The translations under genes were made by a program, and so were the position numbers. 64,000 bases of DNA from Haloarchaeobius sp. HME9146 (GTDB lineage Archaea > Halobacteriota > Halobacteria > Halobacteriales > Natrialbaceae): assembly GCF_025399835.1 (NCBI RefSeq), contig NZ_JAODVR010000001.1, forward strand, positions 1,488,001 through 1,552,000, in the 5' to 3' direction. This document shows positions 49,705 to 58,638 of the stretch, in pieces. Numbering within the stretch: position 1 is the first letter of the stretch; each line of letters begins with the position of its first letter. Below the pieces are notes generated by a model. It was not told the origin of the DNA. It made no database searches and worked only from the letters and a program-made list of their open reading frames with translations.

Positions 49705-50519
49705 TGATACGTGCTCCCCCAGCCGAGGACGACGGTCACTTCGGCTGTGTCCTCCGCGTAGACTGACACGCTCTCTTCTGTCGTCACCGTCTCGCCAGCC
49801 GGAACCTCGAACGTCACCTCGGGGGTGTCGCTGATGTAGTCCGTGCCCAGCTCGGCCATGAACCGCCCGTCGCGGTCGCCCTCGTTCGTGACCTCGAGGG
49901 TCGCGCGGGCCGACGCGTTGCCGCCTTCGACGGTGAACGACTCGAGGGTGAACTGTGGGACGCGAGCGATTCGGGCGAGCTGGGCAGCGGTGAACTCGTG
50001 TCGGATACCGCCGTCTCCCGCAGGACCGACGGCGAGCTCGCCCGTCCCGGGTTCGATGCCGGTGGGGACCGGGACGGCGATGGTCGTCGCGTACTGGCTG
50101 CCGAACTCGGTCGCGAAGGCGTTCCCGTACGACTCGCCGTCGAGTGTGACCGTGAACTCGAGGTCGGTCGGTGCGGGCGGGTCCGCTGCGGTCTCGCCAT
50201 CTTCCGGGGGCAACACGCCGACGTCCGCGACGACGTACTGGCGCTCGGGGTCGGCAGCGACGTCGACGTGGACGCCGTTCGCGGCGGTCGTCGTCCGGCG
50301 GTACACCGCGACGTTCTCGACGACGAGGTCGTACCCGTCTCCGGACGCGGGGTCGGTCGCCGTGCTGTCGAGGGCTGTCGAGTCGGTCGGCGATGGGTCG
50401 GTGCCCGTCTCGGCCGGCTCCCGACCGGAGTCGGTACCCAGCCCGTCCGAGCCGACACAGCCGGCGAGGGCTACTGGAATCGCGGCTCCGGCGGTGGCGA
50501 GGAAACGCCGTCTGTTCAT
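49683..50519 (-). CDS. Tat lipoprotein, paralogue A
   Basis: A 278-residue secreted lipoprotein: MNRRRFLATAGAAIPVALAGC gives a twin-arginine signal and lipobox Cys21. A Thr/Asp/Ser-rich linker (to about 65) is followed by beta-rich domains. The second half shares its layout with the next lipoprotein (FTLESFTVEGG..., VTNEGDRDGRFMAELG, VTVVLGWGSTYHRRTV against FVLESFEVGPG, VSNQGSRAGRFLAELR, ATVLLRWGDTVHEQTV). CARDB-like or transglutaminase-associated beta-sandwich domains are possible. Function unknown. A perfect palindrome lies 32-47 bases upstream. Confidence 0.75.
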   Translation of the reverse strand: MNRRRFLATAGAAIPVALAGCVGSDGLGTDSGREPAETGTDPSPTDSTALDSTATDPASGDGYDLVVENVAVYRRTTTAANGVHVDVAADPERQYVVADVGVLPPEDGETAADPPAPTDLEFTVTLDGESYGNAFATEFGSQYATTIAVPVPTGIEPGTGELAVGPAGDGGIRHEFTAAQLARIARVPQFTLESFTVEGGNASARATLEVTNEGDRDGRFMAELGTDYISDTPEVTFEVPAGETVTTEESVSVYAEDTAEVTVVLGWGSTYHRRTVTL

Positions 50520-50550
50520 GTTCCCGACTTCCCACTACCCGGATAAGTGC

Positions 50551-50566
50551 TTTCAGCTAGCTGAAA
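50551..50566. promoter_or_regulatory. 16-base perfect palindrome upstream of lipoprotein A
   Basis: tttcagctagctgaaa, complete self-complementarity, 32-47 bases upstream of the ATG (50519) and just upstream of a TATA-like cttatcc on the minus strand. Its ctgaaa half-sites recur upstream of the paralogous lipoprotein gene. Confidence 0.5.
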
Positions 50567-50610
50567 CGTCCGTTGTACGTTACGCGGCAAGCCGACGACG
50601 CGGACCGCGC

Positions 50611-51504
50611 TCAGAGATCGACCGTCTGCTCGTGGACGGTGTCGCCCCAGCGCAGGAGGACGGTCGCCTGGTCGTGGTCGGCCCGCGGAACCGGGGCGCT
50701 GGTGTGGTACGTGACCGGTTCGTCGAGGGGGACGCCGAACGAGATGGACTCGCCCTGTGTCGCCGATTTGGTCCGAAGTTCGGCGAGGAAGCGACCGGCT
50801 CGACTGCCCTGATTGCTGACCGAGAGCCGGACCGGTAGCTGGGTGTCTCCCGGCCCGACCTCGAACGATTCGAGCACGAAACGCGGCGTCCGGTCGAGCT
50901 GGTCGAAGTGTCCCGACGAGAGCGGCCACCGAACGGTGGTGCCACCGGGCGCGTACCACATCACAGCGCCGTTCGACGCGTCGATACCGGCGGGGACCGG
51001 GACGGCGAACGAGCCATGCCCGTCCTCGCAGGTGTCCGTCGGAAAGACGCGCGTGTAGGTCACGCCATCGAGCGAGAGGGCCAGTGAGAGCTCGTTCGCG
51101 TCCGGGGACGTTGCGGTGGTCCGGGTGGCGGAGGCGGAGGTGGTCGACTGGGCAGCCGCCGGCGTCTCGGTGGCGGCCGGCTCGGCATGAGCCGTCCTGA
51201 CGTGAAAGACGAGGTACTGGCGGTCTGCGGCGGCGACGACCGACCGGTCGGTGCCGGTTCGCGTCGTCCGCCGCCACACGCCCGCAGCGGTGACGGTGGC
51301 GGCGATATCACCGACGCTCGCCGGGGAACCGATGTCGGTCGTGACGACCTTCGTCGTCGGCCGCACGGTCGCCGGGGCGGTCTGGGTCTCGGAGCGTGTC
51401 CCTCCGCCCCCGGGAGGGCCTGTATCCTCTGAGAGGGCGTCGAGGCAGCCGGCGGTGGCACTCAGCCCACCGGCCGCGACAGCGAGGAACCGTCGTCGAT
51501 TCAT
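50611..51504 (-). CDS. Tat lipoprotein, paralogue B
   Basis: A 297-residue secreted lipoprotein, MNRRRFLAVAAGGLSATAGC (Tat signal, lipobox Cys20), with a Ser/Thr/Ala linker and two predicted beta-sandwich domains. It is a paralogue of the downstream lipoprotein: both have the order ...(T/S)-(P/R)-(Q/R)-F-(T/V)-LESF, a V-(T/S)-N-(E/Q)-G-(D/S)-R-x-GRF-x-AEL motif and a C-terminal G/R-WG-x-T-x-H strand. The start at 51504 gives the exact Tat N-terminus. The two genes are 91 bases apart and have their own promoters, so this is a tandem duplication with separate control regions. Confidence 0.75.
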   Translation of the reverse strand: MNRRRFLAVAAGGLSATAGCLDALSEDTGPPGGGGTRSETQTAPATVRPTTKVVTTDIGSPASVGDIAATVTAAGVWRRTTRTGTDRSVVAAADRQYLVFHVRTAHAEPAATETPAAAQSTTSASATRTTATSPDANELSLALSLDGVTYTRVFPTDTCEDGHGSFAVPVPAGIDASNGAVMWYAPGGTTVRWPLSSGHFDQLDRTPRFVLESFEVGPGDTQLPVRLSVSNQGSRAGRFLAELRTKSATQGESISFGVPLDEPVTYHTSAPVPRADHDQATVLLRWGDTVHEQTVDL

Positions 51505-51544
51505 GTGGCTTCGTACTGTACCCGACAACTTATAGGTTCATCAT

Positions 51545-51564
51545 ACTGAAAAATGATTTTCAGT
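51545..51564. promoter_or_regulatory. inverted repeat upstream of lipoprotein B
   Basis: Arms actgaaaa (51545-51552) and ttttcagt (51557-51564), 8 of 8 pairs, spacer atga; 41-60 bases upstream of the ATG (51504), just upstream of a TATA-like ctataagt on the minus strand. It shares ctgaaa/tttcag half-sites with the palindrome before lipoprotein A. Confidence 0.5.
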
Positions 51565-51756
51565 GGAGCCGCGTCTCGGTAAAACAGGCAGCTTGGGCCG
51601 GGTTCAGGTGGGTAAAATCCCTGTATCCGCGCCCGGAAATAGCACAACTGGTACAAGATATTACAGAAGCACGCGGCTGTCACGCGTCCGTGGCCGTCGA
51701 CCGAGTCTGGCTTCGCAGTTCGACAGGCTAAAGCGGGCCGCCCCGGACCTTCGGAT

Positions 51757-54195
51757 ATGCAGTACCACGAGGCCGCGAACGCGCTCTTCGACCTGCGCCG
51801 GTACGGGCCCCGCCCCGGCACCGAGTCGACCGCGGACCTCCTCGCCCACCTCGGCGACCCCCACGACGACCTCACTGTGGTCCAGGTCGCCGGCTCGAAC
51901 GGCAAAGGCAGTACGGCCCGCATGGTGGAGTCGGTGCTTCGCGACACCGACCGGACGGTCGGGCTGTACACCTCGCCCCACTTCGAGGACGTGCGAGAGC
52001 GGGTTCGCGTCGACGGGCGCAAGGTCACCCGGACCGCACTCACCGAGTTCGTCGAGACGGTCCAGCCGTACGTCACCGACCGCGGCGCGGCCGGCGAATC
52101 CCCCACCTTCTTCGAGGCGATGACCGCCCTCGCGCTCTGGTACTTCGACCGCCAGGGCGTCGACGTGGCCGTCCTCGAGGTCGGTATCGGCGGCAAGTAC
52201 GACGCGACGAGCGTCGTCGACCCCGCCGCGAGTGCGGTCACGAGCGTCTCGCTCGAACACACCAGCGTCCTCGGCGACACCGTCGAGGAGATCGCCACCG
52301 ACAAGGCCCACGTCGCGCCCGACGATGCCCCACTCGTGACGGGGACGACGGGAGCCGCGCTGAAGGCCGTGAAGAAGCAGGCTGGCGACGTGATTACGGT
52401 CGGCCCCGACGGCGACGTCGAGACCACCTACGAGGGTCGTGTCGATGGCGCCGAAGCGGGTATCGTCCTCGACGGTCCGGACTGGCGCGTCGAGACGCGG
52501 ATTCCGGTCCTCGGGGAGTTCCAGTCGGTCAACGCCGGTATCGCGGCGACCCTCGCCAGACAGGTCGCCGACGTGGACGAGGCGACGCTCGCGAGAGGGC
52601 TGCGGAACGCCCACTGGCCGGGGCGCTTCGAGGTGCTCTCGGAATCGCCACTGACCGTCCTCGACGGGGCGCACAACCCCGGTGCCTGCGAGAAGGTCGC
52701 GACGGTCCTCGACGAGTTCGAGTACGACGAGTTACACCTCGTCTTCGGTGCGATGCACGACAAGGACCACGCCGAGATGGCCGCGGTCCTGCCCACACCC
52801 GACGCGGTGTACACCTGCGAGCCGAACCTCGACCGTGCCGAGGACTCGGCGGTCCTCGCTCGGGTGTTCGAGGAGGCGGGCGTGACGGACCGCACGGTCA
52901 GAACGTCGGTCGACACCGCACTCGACCGGGCCATGGAGGCCGCCGACGAAGACGACTGCGTGCTGGTCACGGGGTCGCTGTTCACCGTCGCCGAGGCCCG
53001 CACGCGCTGGACCCGCGTCGAGATTCCGAAGACGGTTCGCGACCTCGACGACGCCCGCGACGTGCTCGAATCAGCCAGCGTCACCGAACCCGGCATCTGG
53101 CGGATGCGTGCCAAGGGCGTCCACCGCGTGCTGAAGACCCGCGTCCAGAAGCGCCAGGCGTCCTATCTCAAGGAGGAGATGCTCAGCCTGGGCGGCGAGT
53201 GTTCCGTCTCCGGCCTGGAGACCGACGGTGAACGCCTCGACGTCGTGCTCATGGGGACGCTCTCGCAGTTCAAGCGGCTCACAGACAAGCTCGACGGGCA
53301 ACCCTACGGGCTGGCCCAGTTCGCGACCGAACTCCGCGAGGCGCTCGACATCCAGCAGCCCGACTCCCCCACCGACTATCCCTGGCAGGACGGGACCGCC
53401 GTCATGGGCATCCTGAACGTCACGCCGGACTCCTTCCACGACGGCGGCGAGTTCGACGCCGTCGACGCGGCCGTCGAACACGCCCAGGAGATGGTCGACG
53501 CCGGGGTGGACATCATCGACATCGGCGGCGAGTCGACCCGCCCCGGTGCCGAGGAAGTCTCCGTCGAGGACGAGATCGACCGCGTCGTCCCCGCCATCGA
53601 GGCCATCCGTGACGCCGGCATCGACACCACCATCTCGGTCGACACCCGGAAGGCCGCGGTCGCTCGCGCCGCCCTCGACGCCGGGGCGGACGTGCTCAAC
53701 GACGTGTCCGGGCTGGACGACCCGGAGATGCGCTTCGTCGCGGCCGAGTTCGACGCCCCGCTCATCGTGATGCACAGCATCGACACGCCGGTCGACCCCG
53801 ACAACGACATCGAGTACGACGACGTGGTCGACGACGTCATCGACCAGCTCGGCGAGCAGGTCTTGCTCGCGGAGAAGGCCGGGCTCGACCGCGAGCAGAT
53901 ACTCGTCGACCCGGGTCTCGGCTTCGGCAAGACCGCCGCGGAGTCCTTCGACCTGCTCGGGCGCATCGACGAGTTCCGCGCGCTCGGCTGTCCCGTCCTT
54001 GTCGGCCACTCGCACAAGTCGATGTTCGGCTATATCGGCCGCGACGCCGACGAGCGCGAACACGCGACCGTCGCCGCGACCGCCATCGCGGCCGACCGCG
54101 GCGCGGACATCGTCCGCGTCCACGACGTCGCGGAGAACATCGCCGCAGTCCGCGTCGCGACGGCGGCGCGTGACCCCGGCGCGTTCTCGAAGTAA
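51757..54195 (+). CDS. folCP: FolC-FolP fusion: folylpolyglutamate/dihydrofolate synthase and dihydropteroate synthase
   Basis: An 812-residue bifunctional folate enzyme. Residues about 1-420 are FolC (Mur ligase-like): ATP loop VAGSNGKGSTARMV (44-57), TSPHFEDVRER (about 72-82), EVGIGGKYDATSVV (about 144-157) and LDGAHNPGACEK (about 306-317). Residues about 425-535 resemble the N-terminal region of some long DHPS proteins (YLKEEMLSLGGECSVS, MGTLSQFKRLTDKL). Residues about 545-812 are FolP: VMGILNVTPDSFHDGG (549-564), DIGGESTRPGAEEV (588-601) and GHSHKSMFG (about 750-758). This fusion is known in haloarchaea, so substrate handover between the two halves is likely. Confidence 0.93.
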   Translation: MQYHEAANALFDLRRYGPRPGTESTADLLAHLGDPHDDLTVVQVAGSNGKGSTARMVESVLRDTDRTVGLYTSPHFEDVRERVRVDGRKVTRTALTEFVETVQPYVTDRGAAGESPTFFEAMTALALWYFDRQGVDVAVLEVGIGGKYDATSVVDPAASAVTSVSLEHTSVLGDTVEEIATDKAHVAPDDAPLVTGTTGAALKAVKKQAGDVITVGPDGDVETTYEGRVDGAEAGIVLDGPDWRVETRIPVLGEFQSVNAGIAATLARQVADVDEATLARGLRNAHWPGRFEVLSESPLTVLDGAHNPGACEKVATVLDEFEYDELHLVFGAMHDKDHAEMAAVLPTPDAVYTCEPNLDRAEDSAVLARVFEEAGVTDRTVRTSVDTALDRAMEAADEDDCVLVTGSLFTVAEARTRWTRVEIPKTVRDLDDARDVLESASVTEPGIWRMRAKGVHRVLKTRVQKRQASYLKEEMLSLGGECSVSGLETDGERLDVVLMGTLSQFKRLTDKLDGQPYGLAQFATELREALDIQQPDSPTDYPWQDGTAVMGILNVTPDSFHDGGEFDAVDAAVEHAQEMVDAGVDIIDIGGESTRPGAEEVSVEDEIDRVVPAIEAIRDAGIDTTISVDTRKAAVARAALDAGADVLNDVSGLDDPEMRFVAAEFDAPLIVMHSIDTPVDPDNDIEYDDVVDDVIDQLGEQVLLAEKAGLDREQILVDPGLGFGKTAAESFDLLGRIDEFRALGCPVLVGHSHKSMFGYIGRDADEREHATVAATAIAADRGADIVRVHDVAENIAAVRVATAARDPGAFSK

Positions 54196-54405
54196 GCACT
54201 CTCGAATCCGCCCCGACCCTTCTTATCGGATGCCGCGGCCAGTCTCGCTATCTCCTGAGAACCGACCCGTCGTCGGTCGAGGCTGGTGTGCGGGTCGCCG
54301 CGACGGGAATCCGATTCGGTCACCGACCCGCCTGTTTGCCCTGCCGACACACCCGGTCACACACCACCCGAAGTGATTTCTCTCCGCCGCGAGTCGCTCC
54401 GGCAG

Positions 54406-55032
54406 ATGACCAACGACGAGCACCGCCGCGTCGTCCGCGAGGGGTACGACGTGGTCGCCGACGCCTACGCCGCGGAGCGCGACGATGGGCCAGCCGGCGC
54501 GCCACTGCTCGACGACTTCCGCCAGCGCGTCGCCAGCGCCAGCGCAGTCCTCGACGCCGGCTGTGGCGATGGCCAGCGCTGTGCCGCACGCCTCGTCCCC
54601 GAGTACGACGTGACCGGACTCGACATCTCGCGCGAGCAGGTCCGTCGCGCGACCGATGCGGTCCCTGATGGCGACTTCGTCCAGGGCGACCTCACTCGGC
54701 TGCCGTTCGCCACTGGCGCGTTCGCCGGGCTCGTCTGCTACCACGCGACCATCCACGTCCCGCGAGCGGAGCACGCTGAACTCTACCGTGAGTTCGCGCG
54801 GGTCGTCGAGCCCGGCGGCTGGCTCCTCGTGAGCACCGGCGCGGGCGAGTGGGAGGGCTCGAACCCGAACTGGCTCGACGGCGGCGTCGAGATGCGCTGG
54901 AGTTTCTACGACGCCGAGACCGAGCGCGAACTCGTCGAGGACGCCGGTTTCGCGGTCGAGAGAGCCGACATCGTCGGTGACGAGATGGGTGACGGTGCCT
55001 TCCAGTTCCTGCTCGGCCAGCGCCGAGCCTAA
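54406..55032 (+). CDS. class I SAM-dependent methyltransferase
   Basis: A 208-residue methyltransferase of the UbiE/Methyltransf_11 type: SAM motif I VLDAGCGDGQRCA (48-60), motif II LDISREQ (about 72-78), GDFVQGDLTRLPFATGAF (about 87-104) and the post-II strand VVEPGGWLLVSTG (about 130-142). The start at 54406 (MTNDEHRR) matches the usual N-terminal helix; the longer in-frame extension is not protein-like. Acceptor unknown: a small molecule, menaquinone or other. The downstream gene is a partial-looking methyltransferase relative. Confidence 0.85.
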   Translation: MTNDEHRRVVREGYDVVADAYAAERDDGPAGAPLLDDFRQRVASASAVLDAGCGDGQRCAARLVPEYDVTGLDISREQVRRATDAVPDGDFVQGDLTRLPFATGAFAGLVCYHATIHVPRAEHAELYREFARVVEPGGWLLVSTGAGEWEGSNPNWLDGGVEMRWSFYDAETERELVEDAGFAVERADIVGDEMGDGAFQFLLGQRRA

Positions 55033-55079
55033 GTGATTAAGGAGAACGGGGATACCCCCGGTCTTCGTGGCTGTTGACC

Positions 55080-55517
55080 ATGGCGACGACGACTCCCCGC
55101 GGCGATCTCGATACTGCGACGCAACACGGTGACGACCCGACGGTGACCCGGCTCGAACGTGGCGGCCCCGGTTCCATGGCGGCGGCCCTCCAGGCGGTGC
55201 TCGACGACGACGCAGACCTGCTCGTCGGCAAGACCGACGACCCCCTCTCTGCCCTCGACCTTCCGGAGCCCCGGCGAACGGTCGACGCCGAGATGCCCAT
55301 CGGTGACACCTGCACCATCGACGCGGTGGTCGCCGCGACCCCGGCACACGACACGCTCGTCGAGTACCGGCGGGTCTTGCGGCCGAACGGGTACCTCCTG
55401 ACGAGCGTCACCGCCGAGACCGGGTACACGCCGCTCGACGTCGCCGGGTTCGAACCCGTCCTCGAACTCGTGGTCGAGGGTGGCGACACGCTGGTCGTGC
55501 TGGCACAGGCGGCCTGA
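55080..55517 (+). CDS. methyltransferase-like protein lacking the SAM-binding half
   Basis: A 145-residue protein. The C-terminal 70 residues (IDAVVAATPAHDTLVEYRRVLRPNGYLLTSVTAE, trimmed) look like motifs IV to post-II of a class I methyltransferase, but no GxGxG motif precedes them; the N-terminal half (TRLERGGPGSMAAALQAVLDDDADLLVGKTDD) is different. It may be a dedicated partner or a decayed duplicate. ATG 55080 was preferred; a TTG two codons earlier exists. Directly downstream of the full methyltransferase (47 bases). Confidence 0.55.
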   Translation: MATTTPRGDLDTATQHGDDPTVTRLERGGPGSMAAALQAVLDDDADLLVGKTDDPLSALDLPEPRRTVDAEMPIGDTCTIDAVVAATPAHDTLVEYRRVLRPNGYLLTSVTAETGYTPLDVAGFEPVLELVVEGGDTLVVLAQAA

Positions 55518-55543
55518 GTCGTTCGGTGTGACCCACTGGCCGC

Positions 55544-56614
55544 TCAGAATAGACCGGCGGACTCCATCTCCTCGCGGTAGCAGTCGAGGTACCGTTCCAG
55601 CACCGGCCGGTGGTCGAACTCGGCGAAACTCTCGTCGACGACCTTGTGCTCCATGTCGGCAGCCTCGCGGATCGCGTCCGCGAGTTCGGACTCACTGGTC
55701 GTCCGGAAGCCTCGTTCGGCGTCCATCTGGCGCAGTTCGACCAGCTCGTGTGCCGAGGAGTCGGCGTGGTACTCCACGATACCGATACAGCCCGAGGCCA
55801 GCGCCCACAGGAGTTCGGTCGCGAACAGGCACTCGTGGGCGGTCTGGGCGAAGACGTGTGCGCCCTTGTAAACCGCGACCCGCTGCTCGCGGTCGCATTC
55901 GCCCAGCCAGGTGATGCGGTCGTCGATGCGGAGGTCGCGCGCCTGTCGCTGGTAGTTCTCACGCTCCGGGCCGTCCCCGACCACCACGGCGGACCAGTCG
56001 ACCTGCCGGAGTTCCGCGAGCGCCAGCAGGACGGATTCCAGGTTCGCTCCTTCGTCCAGCCGGCGGGAGTAGACGATGTCGCCGGCGTTGACCGGGTCGA
56101 CCGACTCGATGTAGTCCATGTCGACGCTGTTCGGGATGACCTCGACCGCGTCCTCGGCGACACCGTGCTCCCAGACGCGTGTCTGTACGAGCCGGGACGG
56201 GACGACGACTGCGTCCGATCGCTTCAGCGCCTTGCGGTGGCTGCGGCTGACGTTCGCCGCGTCGCCGTACCAGTCGGTGATGACCGGTGCGCGGGCGACC
56301 CGTGCGCCCTTGCTCGCGGCCGAAACCTGCCCCGGCGGGATGGCCCCGACGTGGACGACGTCGGGAGAGAACTTCGGCAGCGCGACGGCCAGGCTGTAGC
56401 GGAACTTCCGGGCATCGGCCAGGTCGTCGACGAGCCCCCGGTAGCAGACGCCTTCGTGCTCCCACTCGGATTTCTCCCCGGTCCACCACTTCGCACAGAA
56501 CCAGGTCACGTCGTGCCCGCGCGCCGCGAGGAGTTCCGCGGTTCGCGTGAGGCGGTCTATCGCCTCGTAGTCGCAGTGGAGGGCAGTTTCAAGCGAGACG
56601 AAGGCGATACGCAT
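55544..56614 (-). CDS. GT4-family glycosyltransferase
   Basis: A 356-residue GT-B fold glycosyltransferase. MRIAFVSLET start, DVVHVGAIPPGQ (about 85-96) closing the N-domain, a VIPNSVDMDYI hinge (about 159-169), VVVGDGPERENYQ (about 205-217) and HECLFATELLWALASGC (about 258-274), where the second Glu is the donor-binding acid of the EX7E motif. It transfers a nucleotide-sugar residue to a lipid, glycan or protein at the cytoplasmic face. It is alone, not in a glycan cluster, so its acceptor is open. Confidence 0.88.
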   Translation of the reverse strand: MRIAFVSLETALHCDYEAIDRLTRTAELLAARGHDVTWFCAKWWTGEKSEWEHEGVCYRGLVDDLADARKFRYSLAVALPKFSPDVVHVGAIPPGQVSAASKGARVARAPVITDWYGDAANVSRSHRKALKRSDAVVVPSRLVQTRVWEHGVAEDAVEVIPNSVDMDYIESVDPVNAGDIVYSRRLDEGANLESVLLALAELRQVDWSAVVVGDGPERENYQRQARDLRIDDRITWLGECDREQRVAVYKGAHVFAQTAHECLFATELLWALASGCIGIVEYHADSSAHELVELRQMDAERGFRTTSESELADAIREAADMEHKVVDESFAEFDHRPVLERYLDCYREEMESAGLF

Positions 56615-56789
56615 TGCTCGTTTCGAGAGGCACTGTATAGCGTATTAAAAATCCCCCTTTCCGCGTGATTCGAATCGGGCGTGGATGCGGTAGTGGATGG
56701 CGTCGTAGCCTTCACCAGGCAGTGCGGAACCACACACGAAATCCCCCGCCACCACAACCGCTTAACGGCGTGGCGTCCCATGATACTGT

Positions 56790-58592
56790 ATGTCGTACGA
56801 CATCGAGCGGTATCTCCATATCCGGAGCGCCGGCAGCGCGTCTTTCTCGCCGGACGGCGAGCGACTCTCCTTCCTGATGGACACGACCGGCGTCTCGCAG
56901 GTCTGGACCATCGACGAACCCGGCGGGTGGCCGGACCAGCGGACCTTTTACGACGAGCGCGTCACCTTCGCCTCGTGGTCGCCCGAGCGCGACGAACTCG
57001 TCTTCGGGATGGACAAGGGTGGCAACGAGCGCCAGCAGTTCTACCGGCTCTCGGGTGACGGTCGCGAGGAGGTGAACCTGACCGAACACCCCGACGCGAA
57101 GCACCGCTGGGGCGGCTGGAGCCACGACGGGGAGCGCTTCGCGTTCACGTCGAACCGCCGGGACGAGAGTGTCTTCGACGTGTACGTCCAGGGTCGGGAC
57201 GAGCGCGGGAACGAGGCGACGCTGGTCCACGAGGGCGACGGCTGGCTCACGGTCAGCGGCTGGAGCCCGGACGACTCGCGACTCATCGTCTCGCAGGCGT
57301 ACTCGAACTTCGACCAGGACCTCTACGTCCTCGACATCGACTCGGGCGACATGCGCCACGTCACGCCCCACGAGGGGAACGTCCGGTTCTACAGCGCGAC
57401 GTGGGCACCCGACGGAGACGCACTGTACGTCAGCACGGACGAGGACTCGGACACGCTGTACCTCGCCCGGCTCGACCTCGACACGCTCGAACTGGAGACC
57501 GTCGTCGAGGGTGACGGCTGGAACGTCGACGGCATCGCGCTCGACCAGGACACCAGTCGGTTCGTCTACTCGCGCAACGTCGACGGGTTCACCCAGATAA
57601 CGGTCGGGAAGTTCACCGGGCCGACCAGCTACGAGACCTACCCATCCCCAGACCTCCCAGGGGGTATCGCAGGCGGGGTCTCCTGGGGACCGGACGCGGA
57701 GCGATTCGCCATCACCGCCACCGGGGCCGCGGTCAACACGAACGTCTACGTCGTCAAGACCGAAACTGGAGAAACCGAGCGCTGGACCTACGCGGCCACG
57801 GCGGGCATCCCCGAGGAGACGTTCCGCGAGCCCGAACTGGTCCACGTCGAGAGCTTCGACGACCTGGAGGTTCCCGGGTTCCTCACCCTCCCCGACGGCT
57901 ACGACGAGGGCGAGGTACCGGTCATCGTCTCCATCCACGGTGGCCCCGAATCACAGCGCCGCCCGTCGTTCAACCCGGTCAAGCAGTACTTCCTGAACCG
58001 CGGCTACGGCTACTTCGAGCCGAACGTCCGCGGGTCCTCCGGGTACGGAAAGGCGTACAGCCACCTCGACGACGTGCGAAAGCGGATGGATTCTGTCAAA
58101 GATATCGAGGCCTGTGTGGACTGGCTCCACGCCCACCCGGCGGTCGACGACGACCGGCTCGTCGCCATGGGCGGCTCCTACGGCGGGTTCATGGTGCTCG
58201 CCTGTCTGACCGAGTACCCGGACCTGTGGGCTGCGGGTGTCGACGTGGTCGGCATCGCCAACTTCGTCACGTTCCTCGAGAACACCGGCGAGTGGCGGCG
58301 GAAGCTCCGTGAGGCCGAGTACGGCTCGCTGGAAGACGACCGCGAGTTCCTCGAGTCCATCTCACCCACCAACAACATCGAGGCCATCCAGGCCCCGCTG
58401 TTCGTCATCCACGGCGAGAACGACCCGCGGGTGCCGGTGAGCGAGGCCCACCAGATCGTCGAGGAAGCCCGCGGGCAGGGCGTCCCCGTCCGCGAACTCA
58501 TCTTCGAGGACGAAGGCCACGGGCTCTCGAAGCTGGAGAACAAGATCGAGGCGTACTCCGCGGTCGCGGAGTTCCTCGACGAACACGTCTGA
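56790..58592 (+). CDS. S9-family prolyl oligopeptidase-type serine peptidase
   Basis: A 600-residue two-domain peptidase: an N-terminal beta-propeller of WD40-like/PD40 repeats (about 1-330, e.g. FSPDGERLSFLMD, WSPDDSRLIVSQ, WAPDGDALYVS) and a C-terminal alpha/beta hydrolase. The catalytic Ser463 is in GGSYGG (461-466), Asp545 in ENDPRVP and His577 in EGHGLS. The acylaminoacyl-peptidase/dipeptidyl-peptidase group is the best fit. No signal peptide, so intracellular peptide turnover. The start at 56790 (MSYDIERYLHIRSAGSASF) is the family N-terminus. Confidence 0.92.
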   Translation: MSYDIERYLHIRSAGSASFSPDGERLSFLMDTTGVSQVWTIDEPGGWPDQRTFYDERVTFASWSPERDELVFGMDKGGNERQQFYRLSGDGREEVNLTEHPDAKHRWGGWSHDGERFAFTSNRRDESVFDVYVQGRDERGNEATLVHEGDGWLTVSGWSPDDSRLIVSQAYSNFDQDLYVLDIDSGDMRHVTPHEGNVRFYSATWAPDGDALYVSTDEDSDTLYLARLDLDTLELETVVEGDGWNVDGIALDQDTSRFVYSRNVDGFTQITVGKFTGPTSYETYPSPDLPGGIAGGVSWGPDAERFAITATGAAVNTNVYVVKTETGETERWTYAATAGIPEETFREPELVHVESFDDLEVPGFLTLPDGYDEGEVPVIVSIHGGPESQRRPSFNPVKQYFLNRGYGYFEPNVRGSSGYGKAYSHLDDVRKRMDSVKDIEACVDWLHAHPAVDDDRLVAMGGSYGGFMVLACLTEYPDLWAAGVDVVGIANFVTFLENTGEWRRKLREAEYGSLEDDREFLESISPTNNIEAIQAPLFVIHGENDPRVPVSEAHQIVEEARGQGVPVRELIFEDEGHGLSKLENKIEAYSAVAEFLDEHV

Positions 58593-58638
58593 GTCGGCGG
58601 GAGTCCGTCTCCGTCTCTGTCTCCAGTTCGGGACCGCG

